A program made the translations under genes and the position numbers. Shown here in pieces: positions 1-6,178 of a DNA stretch of 6,548 bases. The notes below the pieces were generated by a model that was not told where the DNA came from, ran no database searches, and saw only the letters and a program-made list of their open reading frames with translations. The stretch lies in the NCBI GenBank assembly GCA_949286445.1, contig CASECL010000303.1:1-6548 (forward strand), written 5' to 3'. Numbering within the stretch: the stretch's first letter is position 1; the number at the start of each line of letters is the position of its first letter. The stretch comes from an uncultured bacterium (lineage in GTDB: Bacteria; Verrucomicrobiota; Lentisphaeria; Victivallales; Victivallaceae).

Positions 1-474
1 CTGGAACGTATTCAGGGAGCAATGGTGTCCGATCAGAATATCCGCCGGGTGGTGGACTTTGTTTCAGCCCAGGCTCCGCAGAAATTCAACAGCCAGGTGG
101 TTGCAGAAGAACAGGAAGAGCCGGAAAATGCTAAAAATAAGCGGTGCAACGGCGGTGGCGGCGGAGATTTTGACGATGACGGTTTTGCTGACGGAAACGG
201 GCAGAGTAATCTGCCGGATATTACCCGGCTTGCCAGAAAATATATGACCGTTGACGATGATGACAATGTCAGAATGGCATTGGAAATCATTATCGGAGAA
301 GGCAAAATAAGTACCAGTTACCTGCAGCGACGGCTGGGAATCGGCTATAACCGGGCGGCGGAAATCATTGATAAACTGGAAAAACGCGGCGTAGTGTCCG
401 CTCCGCTTCCCGGAGGCAGCAAAAGAGAAATTTTAATCACCGATGCATTGGAGGTTAATAGTGACGAACAGTGA
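1..474 (+). CDS. ftsK: DNA translocase FtsK, C-terminal part (5' end cut by window)
   Basis: The frame is open from base 1 and gives 157 residues before TGA. FtsK is the septum-bound, hexameric ATP-driven pump that moves and orients chromosomal DNA at division. The first ~25 residues (LERIQGAMVSDQNIRRVVDFV) match the end of the FtsK/SpoIIIE motor domain. A low-complexity linker follows, with five consecutive Gly from visible residue 51 and an Asp-rich run. From about residue 85 to 150 lies the gamma domain, a winged helix that reads polar chromosome sequences. Its hallmark segments STSYLQRRLGIGYNRAAEIID and GSKREILI are intact. The membrane and ATPase parts lie upstream of the window. The 3' end overlaps the next gene by 14 bases. 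Identification is from family motifs; only the full length is unknown. Confidence 0.94.
   Translation: MERIQGAMVSDQNIRRVVDFVSAQAPQKFNSQVVAEEQEEPENAKNKRCNGGGGGDFDDDGFADGNGQSNLPDITRLARKYMTVDDDDNVRMALEIIIGEGKISTSYLQRRLGIGYNRAAEIIDKLEKRGVVSAPLPGGSKREILITDALEVNSDEQ
450..454 (+). promoter_or_regulatory. Shine-Dalgarno site that fixes the GTG start at 461
   Basis: GGAGG lies 6 bases before GTG 461, inside the last codons of ftsK. The in-frame ATG at 443 has no comparable site, and choosing it would place GGAGG inside the coding sequence. This favours GTG 461 as the true start and suggests that ribosomes finishing ftsK help initiate the next gene. Confidence 0.75.
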
Positions 475-1561
475 AGCGGAAAAAGGCACCGGAAACTCAA
501 CTCCTCCGCTTTTCAGCGAAGGCAGGGAGAATAATCCGGTCCGGACAGAAAGTGAAATTATCCCTGATTTGGGATCATTGTTTGCTCCGGAACCCAAGCC
601 TGTCCAGCGGGAAAATCCGGATAATGTCAGTTCCGGCTCATATGATGCCCCGGATGAAAATTCAATTCAGACAGCGGCCGCAGTTAATACAGAGAAAAAT
701 GAACCGGAAAAAACTGTTGATCCGGCGGAAGACATGACTTGCTCCGACAGTTATGACGGCAACGCATCAGAAACCGCGGCCGTGGAAACTGCACAACCAG
801 AAGTCAGTCCGGATTTTGAAAATAATCCCCCCGCACAGTCAGAAATTATGCCGGTTGCAGACAGCACGGTTACCGCCGCGGCGTTCATGCTGAACAATGA
901 GGGAAAACCTGCCTCCGCACCTCAACCGGCAGTTGAAGCAAACCCCGTGGTCCCTCAGCCGCAGAATGTCACGGAGGATAAACCGGATTATTCCCGATTT
1001 ACCTCTGCCGCGGCAGGGAAAATTCCGGAATTGCCGGCAAAGTTCAAAGATCCGGAAGCAATAGGCAGGTGTTCGTTCGGAGAAACGGTGCGTGAATTGC
1101 GGGAGATTTCCGGTTATTCACTGCGCCAGCTCGCGGAATTGACCAAAATCCGCGAAACCTATCTTCTGGCACTGGAAGAAGAAGATTTTGATACCCTGCC
1201 GCCATTGATTTATATCATTGCCTATCTGAGACAGCTGGCTAAATTTTATCAGCTCAGCAATGAAGTTTCCGATGCCCTCACCGCGGAATTGCGCAGTCAT
1301 CTGGAGTATGAAAAACCGGAAAATGCGGCAAAGCAGGTCATCGGCACAGAAAAAAATGAGGAAAACGACCGCATTTTAAGAAAAATTATTATCAGCATAA
1401 TTTCCATCGGAGTTCTCATTCTGCTGATCGTTGGAATCATTATTTTCCTGCTGCTCCGGCCGTCAGCTGAAAAAGATGCTACGCCGAGGCATTTTGATCC
1501 GGCGGTACTGCGTTCCGTTGTCGGTCCGGCAAATATCACCCCGCTTCAGCTCAAGGAGTAA
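461..1561 (+). CDS. RodZ-like membrane-anchored helix-turn-helix protein
   Basis: From GTG 461 the product is 366 residues. Residues 1 to ~205 are low-complexity, rich in Pro, Glu, Ala, Asn and Asp, and probably disordered. A Cro/RodZ-type helix-turn-helix (HTH_25 style) spans ~206-275: FGETVRELREISGYSLRQLA, then the LTKIRETYLLALEEEDFDTLPP block and a second helical part with IAYLRQLAKFY. One hydrophobic helix follows at ~309-332, ending LLLRPS, with a tail of about 35 residues. RodZ proteins link the MreB cytoskeleton to the membrane for cell shape. In E. coli RodZ the HTH is at the N-terminus and the periplasmic part is long; here both proportions are reversed. The ftsK overlap and the downstream terminator make it the last gene of a division/shape unit. 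An in-frame ATG at 443 would add six residues. Family assignment is good; the cellular role is inferred. Confidence 0.82.
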   Translation: MTNSEAEKGTGNSTPPLFSEGRENNPVRTESEIIPDLGSLFAPEPKPVQRENPDNVSSGSYDAPDENSIQTAAAVNTEKNEPEKTVDPAEDMTCSDSYDGNASETAAVETAQPEVSPDFENNPPAQSEIMPVADSTVTAAAFMLNNEGKPASAPQPAVEANPVVPQPQNVTEDKPDYSRFTSAAAGKIPELPAKFKDPEAIGRCSFGETVRELREISGYSLRQLAELTKIRETYLLALEEEDFDTLPPLIYIIAYLRQLAKFYQLSNEVSDALTAELRSHLEYEKPENAAKQVIGTEKNEENDRILRKIIISIISIGVLILLIVGIIIFLLLRPSAEKDATPRHFDPAVLRSVVGPANITPLQLKE

Positions 1562-1586
1562 AGCGTGTACTTTTACCATGGTAACC

Positions 1587-1620
1587 GGCAGGATCTGAAA
1601 AATCCTGCCTTTTTTATTTT
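1587..1620 (+). terminator. Rho-independent terminator after the RodZ-like gene
   Basis: Perfect 8-bp stem GGCAGGAT (1587-1594) / ATCCTGCC (1602-1609) with a 7-base loop, followed at once by six T, an A and more T. It starts 25 bases after the stop codon and ends the ftsK/RodZ-like transcript. Just before it, TTACCATGGTAA (1573-1584) is a perfect 12-bp palindrome of unknown meaning. Confidence 0.92.
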
Positions 1621-1748
1621 CTATGCTGTTAACTTTTGACCATAAAACAAATTACACTTCAGCCTGTTGAAATGAGAGACTGATTGCCATTTCCAGCACA
1701 TCGGCAGCTGATTTTCCAGCCGGAACGACAATACAAAAAAACAGAACC

Positions 1749-1802
1749 GACAGCCGTACAATGGCCGGGATATGAAAAAAAAACATTTTTTGAGTGGCTG
1801 TC
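1749..1802. repeat. Inverted repeat upstream of the ilvN promoter
   Basis: GACAGCC at 1749-1755 and GGCTGTC at 1796-1802 are perfect inverted copies 40 bases apart. The enclosed part holds a nine-A run, a C, an A and a six-T run that can fold back on itself. There is no T-tract after the right arm, so it is not a normal + strand terminator. It could be a cruciform, an operator or a chance dyad. The rest of 1621-1748 shows no gene or recognisable signal. Confidence 0.4.
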
Positions 1803-1837
1803 AAAAGCTAAACAGCTTGAATTTTACATTTTTTGAG
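1783..1837 (+). repeat. 12-bp direct repeat overlapping the ilvN -35 region
   Basis: ACATTTTTTGAG occurs at 1783-1794 and again at 1826-1837, offset by 43 bp (about four helical turns). The second copy supplies most of the -35 region of the ilvN promoter. A short dyad, AAGCT (1805-1809) / AGCTT (1814-1818), lies between the copies. The arrangement suits a regulator contacting both sites, but A/T-rich words repeat easily by chance. Confidence 0.5.
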
Positions 1838-1860
1838 CTATTGTATATCCCGTGTATAAT
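1833..1860 (+). promoter_or_regulatory. Sigma-70-type promoter for ilvN
   Basis: A perfect -10 box TATAAT sits at 1855-1860. The -35 candidate is TTGAGC at 1833-1838, four of six consensus bases, with a 16-bp spacer. Transcription would start near 1867, giving a leader of about 24 bases with the SD-like AGGAAAGG at 1874-1881. A leader this short leaves no room for a classical ilv attenuator peptide, so any control probably acts at initiation. Confidence 0.7.
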
Positions 1861-1890
1861 ATACCGAAAAATTAGGAAAGGTTTTTCATC

Positions 1891-2367
1891 ATGACACATA
1901 CTATTTCCGTACTGGTGGCAAATAAGTTCGGCGTGCTGGCCAGAGTGGCCGGATTGTTCAGCGGCCGCGGCTACAATATAGCAAGTTTGACAGTAAATCC
2001 CACCATGGATTCGAATGTATCCAAAATGACCATTGTCACCAATGGCGATGACGCAGTTCTGGAACAGATCGATAAACAGCTGCGTAAACTGGTTGATGTT
2101 ATCGAAGTACAGGATTTGACCGGCGGTAATTTCATTGAGCGTGAAATCGCCCTCTTCAAAATCGCCGCTGAAACTCCGGAACAGAAGCACCGGGTGATCA
2201 GCCTGATTGAACTTTTTGCCGGAAAATTTGTCTGCGTATCACCGGAATCAATCGGTGTTGAGATTACCGGCTCATCGGTGAAAATTGACGATTTTATCAA
2301 AATGCTTAACGGCTGGACCGTTCTGGAAATGGCCCGCAGCGGCCGGGTGGCAATTGAGAAAAACTGA
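1891..2367 (+). CDS. ilvN: Acetolactate synthase small (regulatory) subunit
   Basis: The 158-residue product matches the usual length of the IlvN/IlvH family (~160). It binds the large catalytic subunit (IlvB/IlvI type), stimulates it and confers feedback inhibition by valine in the first common step of branched-chain amino acid synthesis. An N-terminal ACT domain (residues ~3-75) begins HTISVLVANKFGVLARVAGL and contains GLFSGRGYNIASL. The C-terminal small-subunit domain follows, with EREIALFKI, a conserved-looking ITGSSVKIDDFI and a terminal MARSGRVAIEK. Asn11, Gly14 and Asn29 line up with E. coli IlvH positions where changes cause valine resistance, so the valine site looks intact. Start ATG 1891 has AGGAAAGG nine bases upstream. 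No large-subunit gene or ilvC is adjacent, which is unusual. Confidence 0.95.
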   Translation: MTHTISVLVANKFGVLARVAGLFSGRGYNIASLTVNPTMDSNVSKMTIVTNGDDAVLEQIDKQLRKLVDVIEVQDLTGGNFIEREIALFKIAAETPEQKHRVISLIELFAGKFVCVSPESIGVEITGSSVKIDDFIKMLNGWTVLEMARSGRVAIEKN

Positions 2368-2422
2368 GTGATGCGGCAACCGTTGATACCTGCCAAATAA
2401 AATATTTTCCACCGAATGAATT

Positions 2423-3295
2423 ATGGAATACCAGGCTGTTTCCAAACTTAACTTGTATTTGAAAGTTACAGGCCGGCGTCCTGACGGCTATCATTGTATT
2501 GAGAGCGTTTTTGTGCCGGTCGATTTTGTGACGGATAAAATCAGTCTGGAATTTTCTGAAAACGGAGAAAGCTGCTGTGTATGTTGTCCGCCGATACTGC
2601 CGGAAGGAGAAAAAAATCTGGCGGTAAGAGCGGCACTGGAATATTTTAAAGCCACCGGTATTGATGGAGCGGTAAAAATCAAATTAAAGAAGAATATTCC
2701 TCTGGCCGCCGGAATGGGAGGCGGCAGCAGTGATGCCGCGGCGGTTTTACTGCTGCTGGAAAAACGTTTTTCCGCACTTGGAGAAGGCAGATTGCATGAT
2801 ATCGCGCTCCGCCTCGGAGCGGATGTGCCGTTCTTCCTCAATCCCGGAGCAGCTGATGTCAAAGGCATCGGAGAAGATATTAAAATTCTGGATTTCCCGG
2901 TTCCGGAAATTCCGCTTCTGGTGGTAAATCCGCTGTTTCCGGTTTCCGCGGCCTGGGCATATTGCAATCTGGAATCAGAGTGTAAACAGCCGGATAAAAC
3001 CAATCGGAAAGAAGCCGTGATTGATGCATTGAGAGAACAGGACTGGGAAAAACTCGCCGCCAATATACATAATGATCTTGCCCGTCCTTTATACCGCAAA
3101 TTTCCGCTTCTTTCACTTTTGCGGGACTTTATGGAAAGCAACGGAGCAATGCGTTCAGAAATAACCGGCAGCGGTCCGACACTTTACGCGCTGCTTAAGC
3201 CGGAAACCGCCGCGCCGGAAATGGAATACCGGCTGAAAGAAAAATTCGGAGAAAATTCAATCCGGTGTTTTTACGCTGGAAAAAATAAAATATAA
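2423..3295 (+). CDS. ispE: 4-diphosphocytidyl-2-C-methyl-D-erythritol kinase
   Basis: This 290-residue GHMP-family kinase phosphorylates CDP-methylerythritol with ATP in the cytoplasmic MEP pathway to isoprenoid precursors. The N-terminus carries SKLNLYLKVTGRRPDGYH, with catalytic-type Lys8 and the substrate-binding DGYH. The glycine-rich ATP loop IPLAAGMGGGSSDAA is at 92-106. LGADVPFFL follows with the probable catalytic base Asp134, then a GIGE segment and the C-terminal motif TGSGPTLYAL starting at 248. Length is typical. An in-frame TGA at 2417-2419 excludes a longer version. No clear Shine-Dalgarno precedes ATG 2423, so translation may depend on an A/T-rich leader or on ilvN 55 bases upstream. 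A local Cys cluster (CCVCC, ~51-55) is unusual. mrp begins 24 bases after its stop. Confidence 0.95.
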   Translation: MEYQAVSKLNLYLKVTGRRPDGYHCIESVFVPVDFVTDKISLEFSENGESCCVCCPPILPEGEKNLAVRAALEYFKATGIDGAVKIKLKKNIPLAAGMGGGSSDAAAVLLLLEKRFSALGEGRLHDIALRLGADVPFFLNPGAADVKGIGEDIKILDFPVPEIPLLVVNPLFPVSAAWAYCNLESECKQPDKTNRKEAVIDALREQDWEKLAANIHNDLARPLYRKFPLLSLLRDFMESNGAMRSEITGSGPTLYALLKPETAAPEMEYRLKEKFGENSIRCFYAGKNKI

Positions 3296-3319
3296 GTTAA
3301 AATACTTGAGGATATTATC

Positions 3320-4174
3320 ATGTCAGAAAATCATGGCTGTTCAGGGAACTGTGAGACCTGTTCTTCAAAAGACCGGGAAAATGAAGAAGATTGCCGGATA
3401 AAGCGTGCTTTATCAAAAATAAAACACCAGATCGTAGTTATGTCCGGCAAAGGCGGTGTGGGAAAAAGCACCGTAGCAGTAAACTTAGCCTTTTCACTGG
3501 CAAAACAGGGACTTAAAGTAGGTCTGCTGGATGTGGACGTCCACGGCCCCAGCGTCCCCCGTATGCTGGGACTGGAAGAAGCCCGCCCGGCAAGCGAAGA
3601 CAATATGCTTCTTCCGGTGGAACTCGGCGGCTTGAAGGTCGTTTCAATCGGTTTTCTGCTTGAAAACCGGGATGATGCGGTAATCTGGCGCGGACCGATG
3701 AAAATAGGTGTCATCCGTCAGCTATTTTCTGAAGTAAAGTGGGGTGACCTCGACTATCTGGTTATCGACTGTCCTCCCGGCACCGGAGATGAACCGCTTA
3801 CAGTTTGTCAGCTGCTTGCCGGAACCGGAAGTGCCGTACTGGTGACCACCCCGCAGCAGGTCGCGGCAGAAGATGTGGCAAAATCCATCAATTTTTGTTC
3901 GCAACTTAATTTCCCGATTCTGGGGATCATAGAAAACATGAGTCTGTTTGTCTGCCCGAAGTGCGGTGAAGTTACTGAAATATTCGCCAGCGGCGCAGGT
4001 GAGGAACTGGCAAAAAAATATAATTTGAAACTGTTGGCAAAAATCCCCATCGAACCGGCAGTAAGCCGCGGCGGAGATGCCGGGGAACCTTTCACCAGAG
4101 ATGAGGATTCCTCGCCGGCAGCAAAGGCCTTTTCCGCGGCAGTAACAGAAATAATTTCCGCGGTGGAAAAATAA
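3320..4174 (+). CDS. mrp: Mrp/NBP35-type iron-sulfur cluster carrier ATPase
   Basis: The 284-residue product belongs to the Mrp/NBP35 branch of deviant-Walker P-loop ATPases, which carry and transfer 4Fe-4S clusters to apoproteins. The deviant Walker A MSGKGGVGKST is at 41-51, with the signature Lys44. LLDVDVHGPSVPRMLG and VIDCPPGTGDEPLT are diagnostic. CPKC at 212-215 is the CPxC pair that bridges a cluster between two subunits. The N-terminus has Cys7, Cys11, Cys14 and Cys25, a likely second cluster site as in NBP35-like forms. The DUF59 (MIP18-like) domain found at the start of many bacterial Mrp proteins is absent. The SD TGAGGA at 3307-3312 lies seven bases before ATG 3320. The gene follows ispE closely and probably shares its transcript. 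An apparent function is clear; its client proteins are not. Confidence 0.95.
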   Translation: MSENHGCSGNCETCSSKDRENEEDCRIKRALSKIKHQIVVMSGKGGVGKSTVAVNLAFSLAKQGLKVGLLDVDVHGPSVPRMLGLEEARPASEDNMLLPVELGGLKVVSIGFLLENRDDAVIWRGPMKIGVIRQLFSEVKWGDLDYLVIDCPPGTGDEPLTVCQLLAGTGSAVLVTTPQQVAAEDVAKSINFCSQLNFPILGIIENMSLFVCPKCGEVTEIFASGAGEELAKKYNLKLLAKIPIEPAVSRGGDAGEPFTRDEDSSPAAKAFSAAVTEIISAVEK

Positions 4175-4252
4175 CAGCGGGGTTTATTGAAGTATTTTTT
4201 GACTTTAAACAAATAACTTGAACCTACAAAAAAAACAGTTTGGAGAGAGAAG

Positions 4253-5596
4253 ATGGATTTTCCGAAAGATTTTCTCTGGGGGGCCGCCACTGCGTCATTT
4301 CAGGTGGAGGGGTACCCGGAAGCCGATGGAGCCGGAGAAAGCAACTGGCTGCATTTCTGCCGTCAGAGAGGCCGCATTGCCAATGATGATATTCCGGATA
4401 TTGCCCCCGGGCAGTTTATCCACTACAAGGAAGATGTCAAAATCATGCGCGATATCGGGGTGAAAGCCTACCGGATGAGCCTTTCATGGAGCAGAATTTT
4501 CCCCAATGGCGACGGAAAAATCAATCCCAAAGGCTTTGATTACTATGACCGCATGGTCAATGAACTGCTGGAAAACGGAATTCAACCCTGGATAACATTC
4601 TTTCACTGGGATATGCCACAGTCGCTGGAAGACCGCTTCGGCGGCTGGAGAAGCAAGGATGTCTGCAAAATTTTCGGTGATTATGTCAGTGCTGCGGCGG
4701 CTCATCTGAGTGACCGGGTGACTAATTTTTTCACCGTCAATGAAATACCCTGTTTCACCTCTGCCGGGTATGGCAGCGGAACTTTTGCTCCCGGTCTGAA
4801 ACTGGGGCGTAAAGAGGTAAATCAAACCATTTACAATGGCTGCCTTGCTCACGGTTATGCCATGACCGCGGCAAGAGCGGCGGCAAAACAGCCGATCAGC
4901 ATCGGCCTGGTGGATAACTGCGACGGCTTCATGCCGGTTATCGCCACAGAGGAAAACATCAATGCCGCGCGCAAAGCATTCCGGCTGGAAAACTCAGACC
5001 GGCTCACGCTGATCAGAGAAGGTAAATTCACCCCGGAATACGTTAAAGCCACCGGAGAATATATGCCGGAATACACGGATGAAGAACTCAAAATGATTTC
5101 CACCCCGATGGATTTCCAGGGTGTAAACCTTTATGCACCAAATTATGTTATGGCGGATAAAAATTCTGAACGCGGCTACCGTATCGTACCCTTCAGTTCG
5201 TCACATCCGGTTATGTCGATGCCCTGGCTTAAATTTGATCCGCAGATTATTTACTATGTCAGCCGCTTTATTTCCGAACTCTGGCCGACTCCGGCAATCT
5301 ATGTTACGGAAAACGGCTGCGCGGCAGAAGATAAATTTGATCTGGATGGAGAAGTTTATGATACCGACCGTACCATGTATCTGCGTGAACATTTCCGCAG
5401 TGCCGCCCGGGCGGTAAAGGAAAATTATCCCTTGAAAGGATACTTTGTCTGGAGTTTGCTGGACAATTTCGAATGGGCCTGCGGCTTCGAAAAACGTTTT
5501 GGAATTGTGTATGTCAATTATCATGACCTCAGCCGTACACCCAAACTCAGTGCGAAATATTACCGTGAAGTAATCCGGACCGGCAACGCAGTTTAA
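4253..5596 (+). CDS. Family GH1 beta-glucosidase (or related beta-glycosidase)
   Basis: The 447-residue product has typical GH1 length and is full-length. It hydrolyses terminal beta-linked sugars by the retaining mechanism in a TIM barrel; no signal peptide is visible, so it should act in the cytoplasm on imported di- or oligosaccharides. The start MDFPKDFLWGAATASFQVEG holds sugar-binding Gln17. FHWDMPQ has His118. The acid/base is Glu164 in TVNEIP, where the usual NEP has Ile. The nucleophile is Glu353 in YVTENGC. WSLLDNFEW at 400-408 provides Glu407 and Trp408 of the glycone pocket. Absence of a phospho-sugar signature was not tested, so 6-phospho-beta-glucosidase remains possible. A strong SD, GGAGAG at 4242-4247, precedes ATG 4253. 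It lies 78 bases after mrp with no terminator between, so some read-through is likely. Confidence 0.94.
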   Translation: MDFPKDFLWGAATASFQVEGYPEADGAGESNWLHFCRQRGRIANDDIPDIAPGQFIHYKEDVKIMRDIGVKAYRMSLSWSRIFPNGDGKINPKGFDYYDRMVNELLENGIQPWITFFHWDMPQSLEDRFGGWRSKDVCKIFGDYVSAAAAHLSDRVTNFFTVNEIPCFTSAGYGSGTFAPGLKLGRKEVNQTIYNGCLAHGYAMTAARAAAKQPISIGLVDNCDGFMPVIATEENINAARKAFRLENSDRLTLIREGKFTPEYVKATGEYMPEYTDEELKMISTPMDFQGVNLYAPNYVMADKNSERGYRIVPFSSSHPVMSMPWLKFDPQIIYYVSRFISELWPTPAIYVTENGCAAEDKFDLDGEVYDTDRTMYLREHFRSAARAVKENYPLKGYFVWSLLDNFEWACGFEKRFGIVYVNYHDLSRTPKLSAKYYREVIRTGNAV

Positions 5597-5625
5597 TCCG
5601 GCGTTATTCTGAACCGGTATTGTTT

Positions 5626-5668
5626 TACTCCGGATGGAAGCATGAGTATCCCATCCGGAGTATTTTTT
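5626..5668 (+). terminator. Strong Rho-independent terminator after the GH1 gene
   Basis: A perfect 12-bp stem is formed by 5626-5637 (TACTCCGGATGG) and 5651-5662 (CCATCCGGAGTA) around a 13-base loop, followed by six T. It lies 30 bases past the GH1 stop and isolates the genes to the left from the long non-coding region to the right. Confidence 0.95.
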
Positions 5669-5698
5669 ACTACAGGGTATCGCAATTTTACGGTTGAC

Positions 5699-5707
5699 TT
5701 TTACACA
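5699..5707 (+). promoter_or_regulatory. Candidate DnaA box
   Basis: TTTTACACA fits the relaxed DnaA-box form TTWTNCACA on the + strand. A single 9-mer of this degeneracy is weak evidence, but it sits in the repeat-rich non-coding region. A near match in the other orientation, TGTGAATAT, occurs at 6263-6271 with one mismatch. Confidence 0.35.
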
Positions 5708-5711
5708 AACA

Positions 5712-5729
5712 CAGAAAATATTTTTTCTG
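5712..5729. repeat. AT-rich perfect dyad
   Basis: CAGAAAA (5712-5718) and TTTTCTG (5723-5729) are perfect inverted copies around TATT. It lies five bases after the DnaA-box candidate. It could be a binding site or an easily melted element; no T-tract follows that would make it a terminator. Confidence 0.45.
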
Positions 5730-5898
5730 CCCCGGAAAGGAAATCCGGCAAGACGTTTTCCGCCTTATAACACAATGCAGGGATTTTGTCAAGTCGCTTT
5801 TATGTTTTTTTTGCTAAAAAAAGTTGCGGAAATAATTTGATTTCTTGAAAAAAAGGACTACATTTCTATTCGTGTTCTCCGCATGAAGGCAGAGAGGC

Positions 5899-5931
5899 TG
5901 TTAATAACTTGTTGACAACTTGTTAAAAAAG
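5899..5931 (+). repeat. Three tandem 11-bp repeats (TGTTRANAACT-like)
   Basis: Units are TGTTAATAACT (5899-5909), TGTTGACAACT (5910-5920) and TGTTAAAAAAG (5921-5931), with no gap. The 11-bp period places each copy on the same face of the helix. The core TGTTNAWAA differs from the reverse-orientation DnaA box TGTGNAWAA by a single base, though the middle unit has a further mismatch. Phased protein-binding sites are the natural reading; which protein is not known. Confidence 0.6.
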
Positions 5932-6063
5932 TGATCTCCGGGGTAGCTAAAACTGCGTAAATCAAGGGAAATAAACAAAGTTACAACTTGAAAAATGCGG
6001 CATGGCAGAAAAAACCGGCAGAGGTTTGTGCAACTCGTTGAAAATATGGCAAAAAAACGTTAT

Positions 6064-6075
6064 TTTGAGCTCAAA
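6064..6075. repeat. 12-bp perfect palindrome
   Basis: TTTGAGCTCAAA is perfectly symmetric, the form expected of a site for a dimeric regulator. Symmetry does not extend further (T at both 6063 and 6076). Function unknown. Confidence 0.4.
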
Positions 6076-6178
6076 TGAGGGTATGATGACGCTTTTCTCA
6101 ACCGGATCAGGTGGTTGTAAAATTCCCGGAGTTCCGGACATATTTCAAAAGTTCTCATCTCTGATCGTCTTGATTTTC

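Noticed and set aside
1621..1890. ilv attenuator leader peptide or T-box before ilvN
   Set aside because: I found no short frame rich in Leu/Val/Ile codons with its own SD, no terminator/antiterminator pair ending in T, and the mapped-looking promoter leaves a leader of only about 24 bases.
1801..2190. 129-codon open frame on the - strand
   Set aside because: It is antisense to ilvN and its promoter; no family features.
2383..2408. Internal promoter before ispE (TTGATA with TATTTT)
   Set aside because: The spacer is only 14 bp and the -10 is poor.
2491..3141. 216-codon open frame on the - strand
   Set aside because: It is antisense to ispE, whose motifs are all intact on the + strand. The antisense product is Ser/Pro-biased with no domain.
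4199..4230. Promoter before the GH1 gene (TTGACT with TACAAA)
   Set aside because: The -35 is good but the spacer would be 20 bp and the -10 is weak. No better pairing found, so not listed as a feature.
3808..4290. 160-codon open frame on the - strand
   Set aside because: It is antisense to the mrp 3' end and the GH1 start; no domain, and it would cross the GH1 ribosome-binding site.
5805..5822. T8/A7 inverted tract as a terminator for leftward transcription
   Set aside because: The stem would be only A-T pairs with no GC stem, and no gene reads leftward into it.
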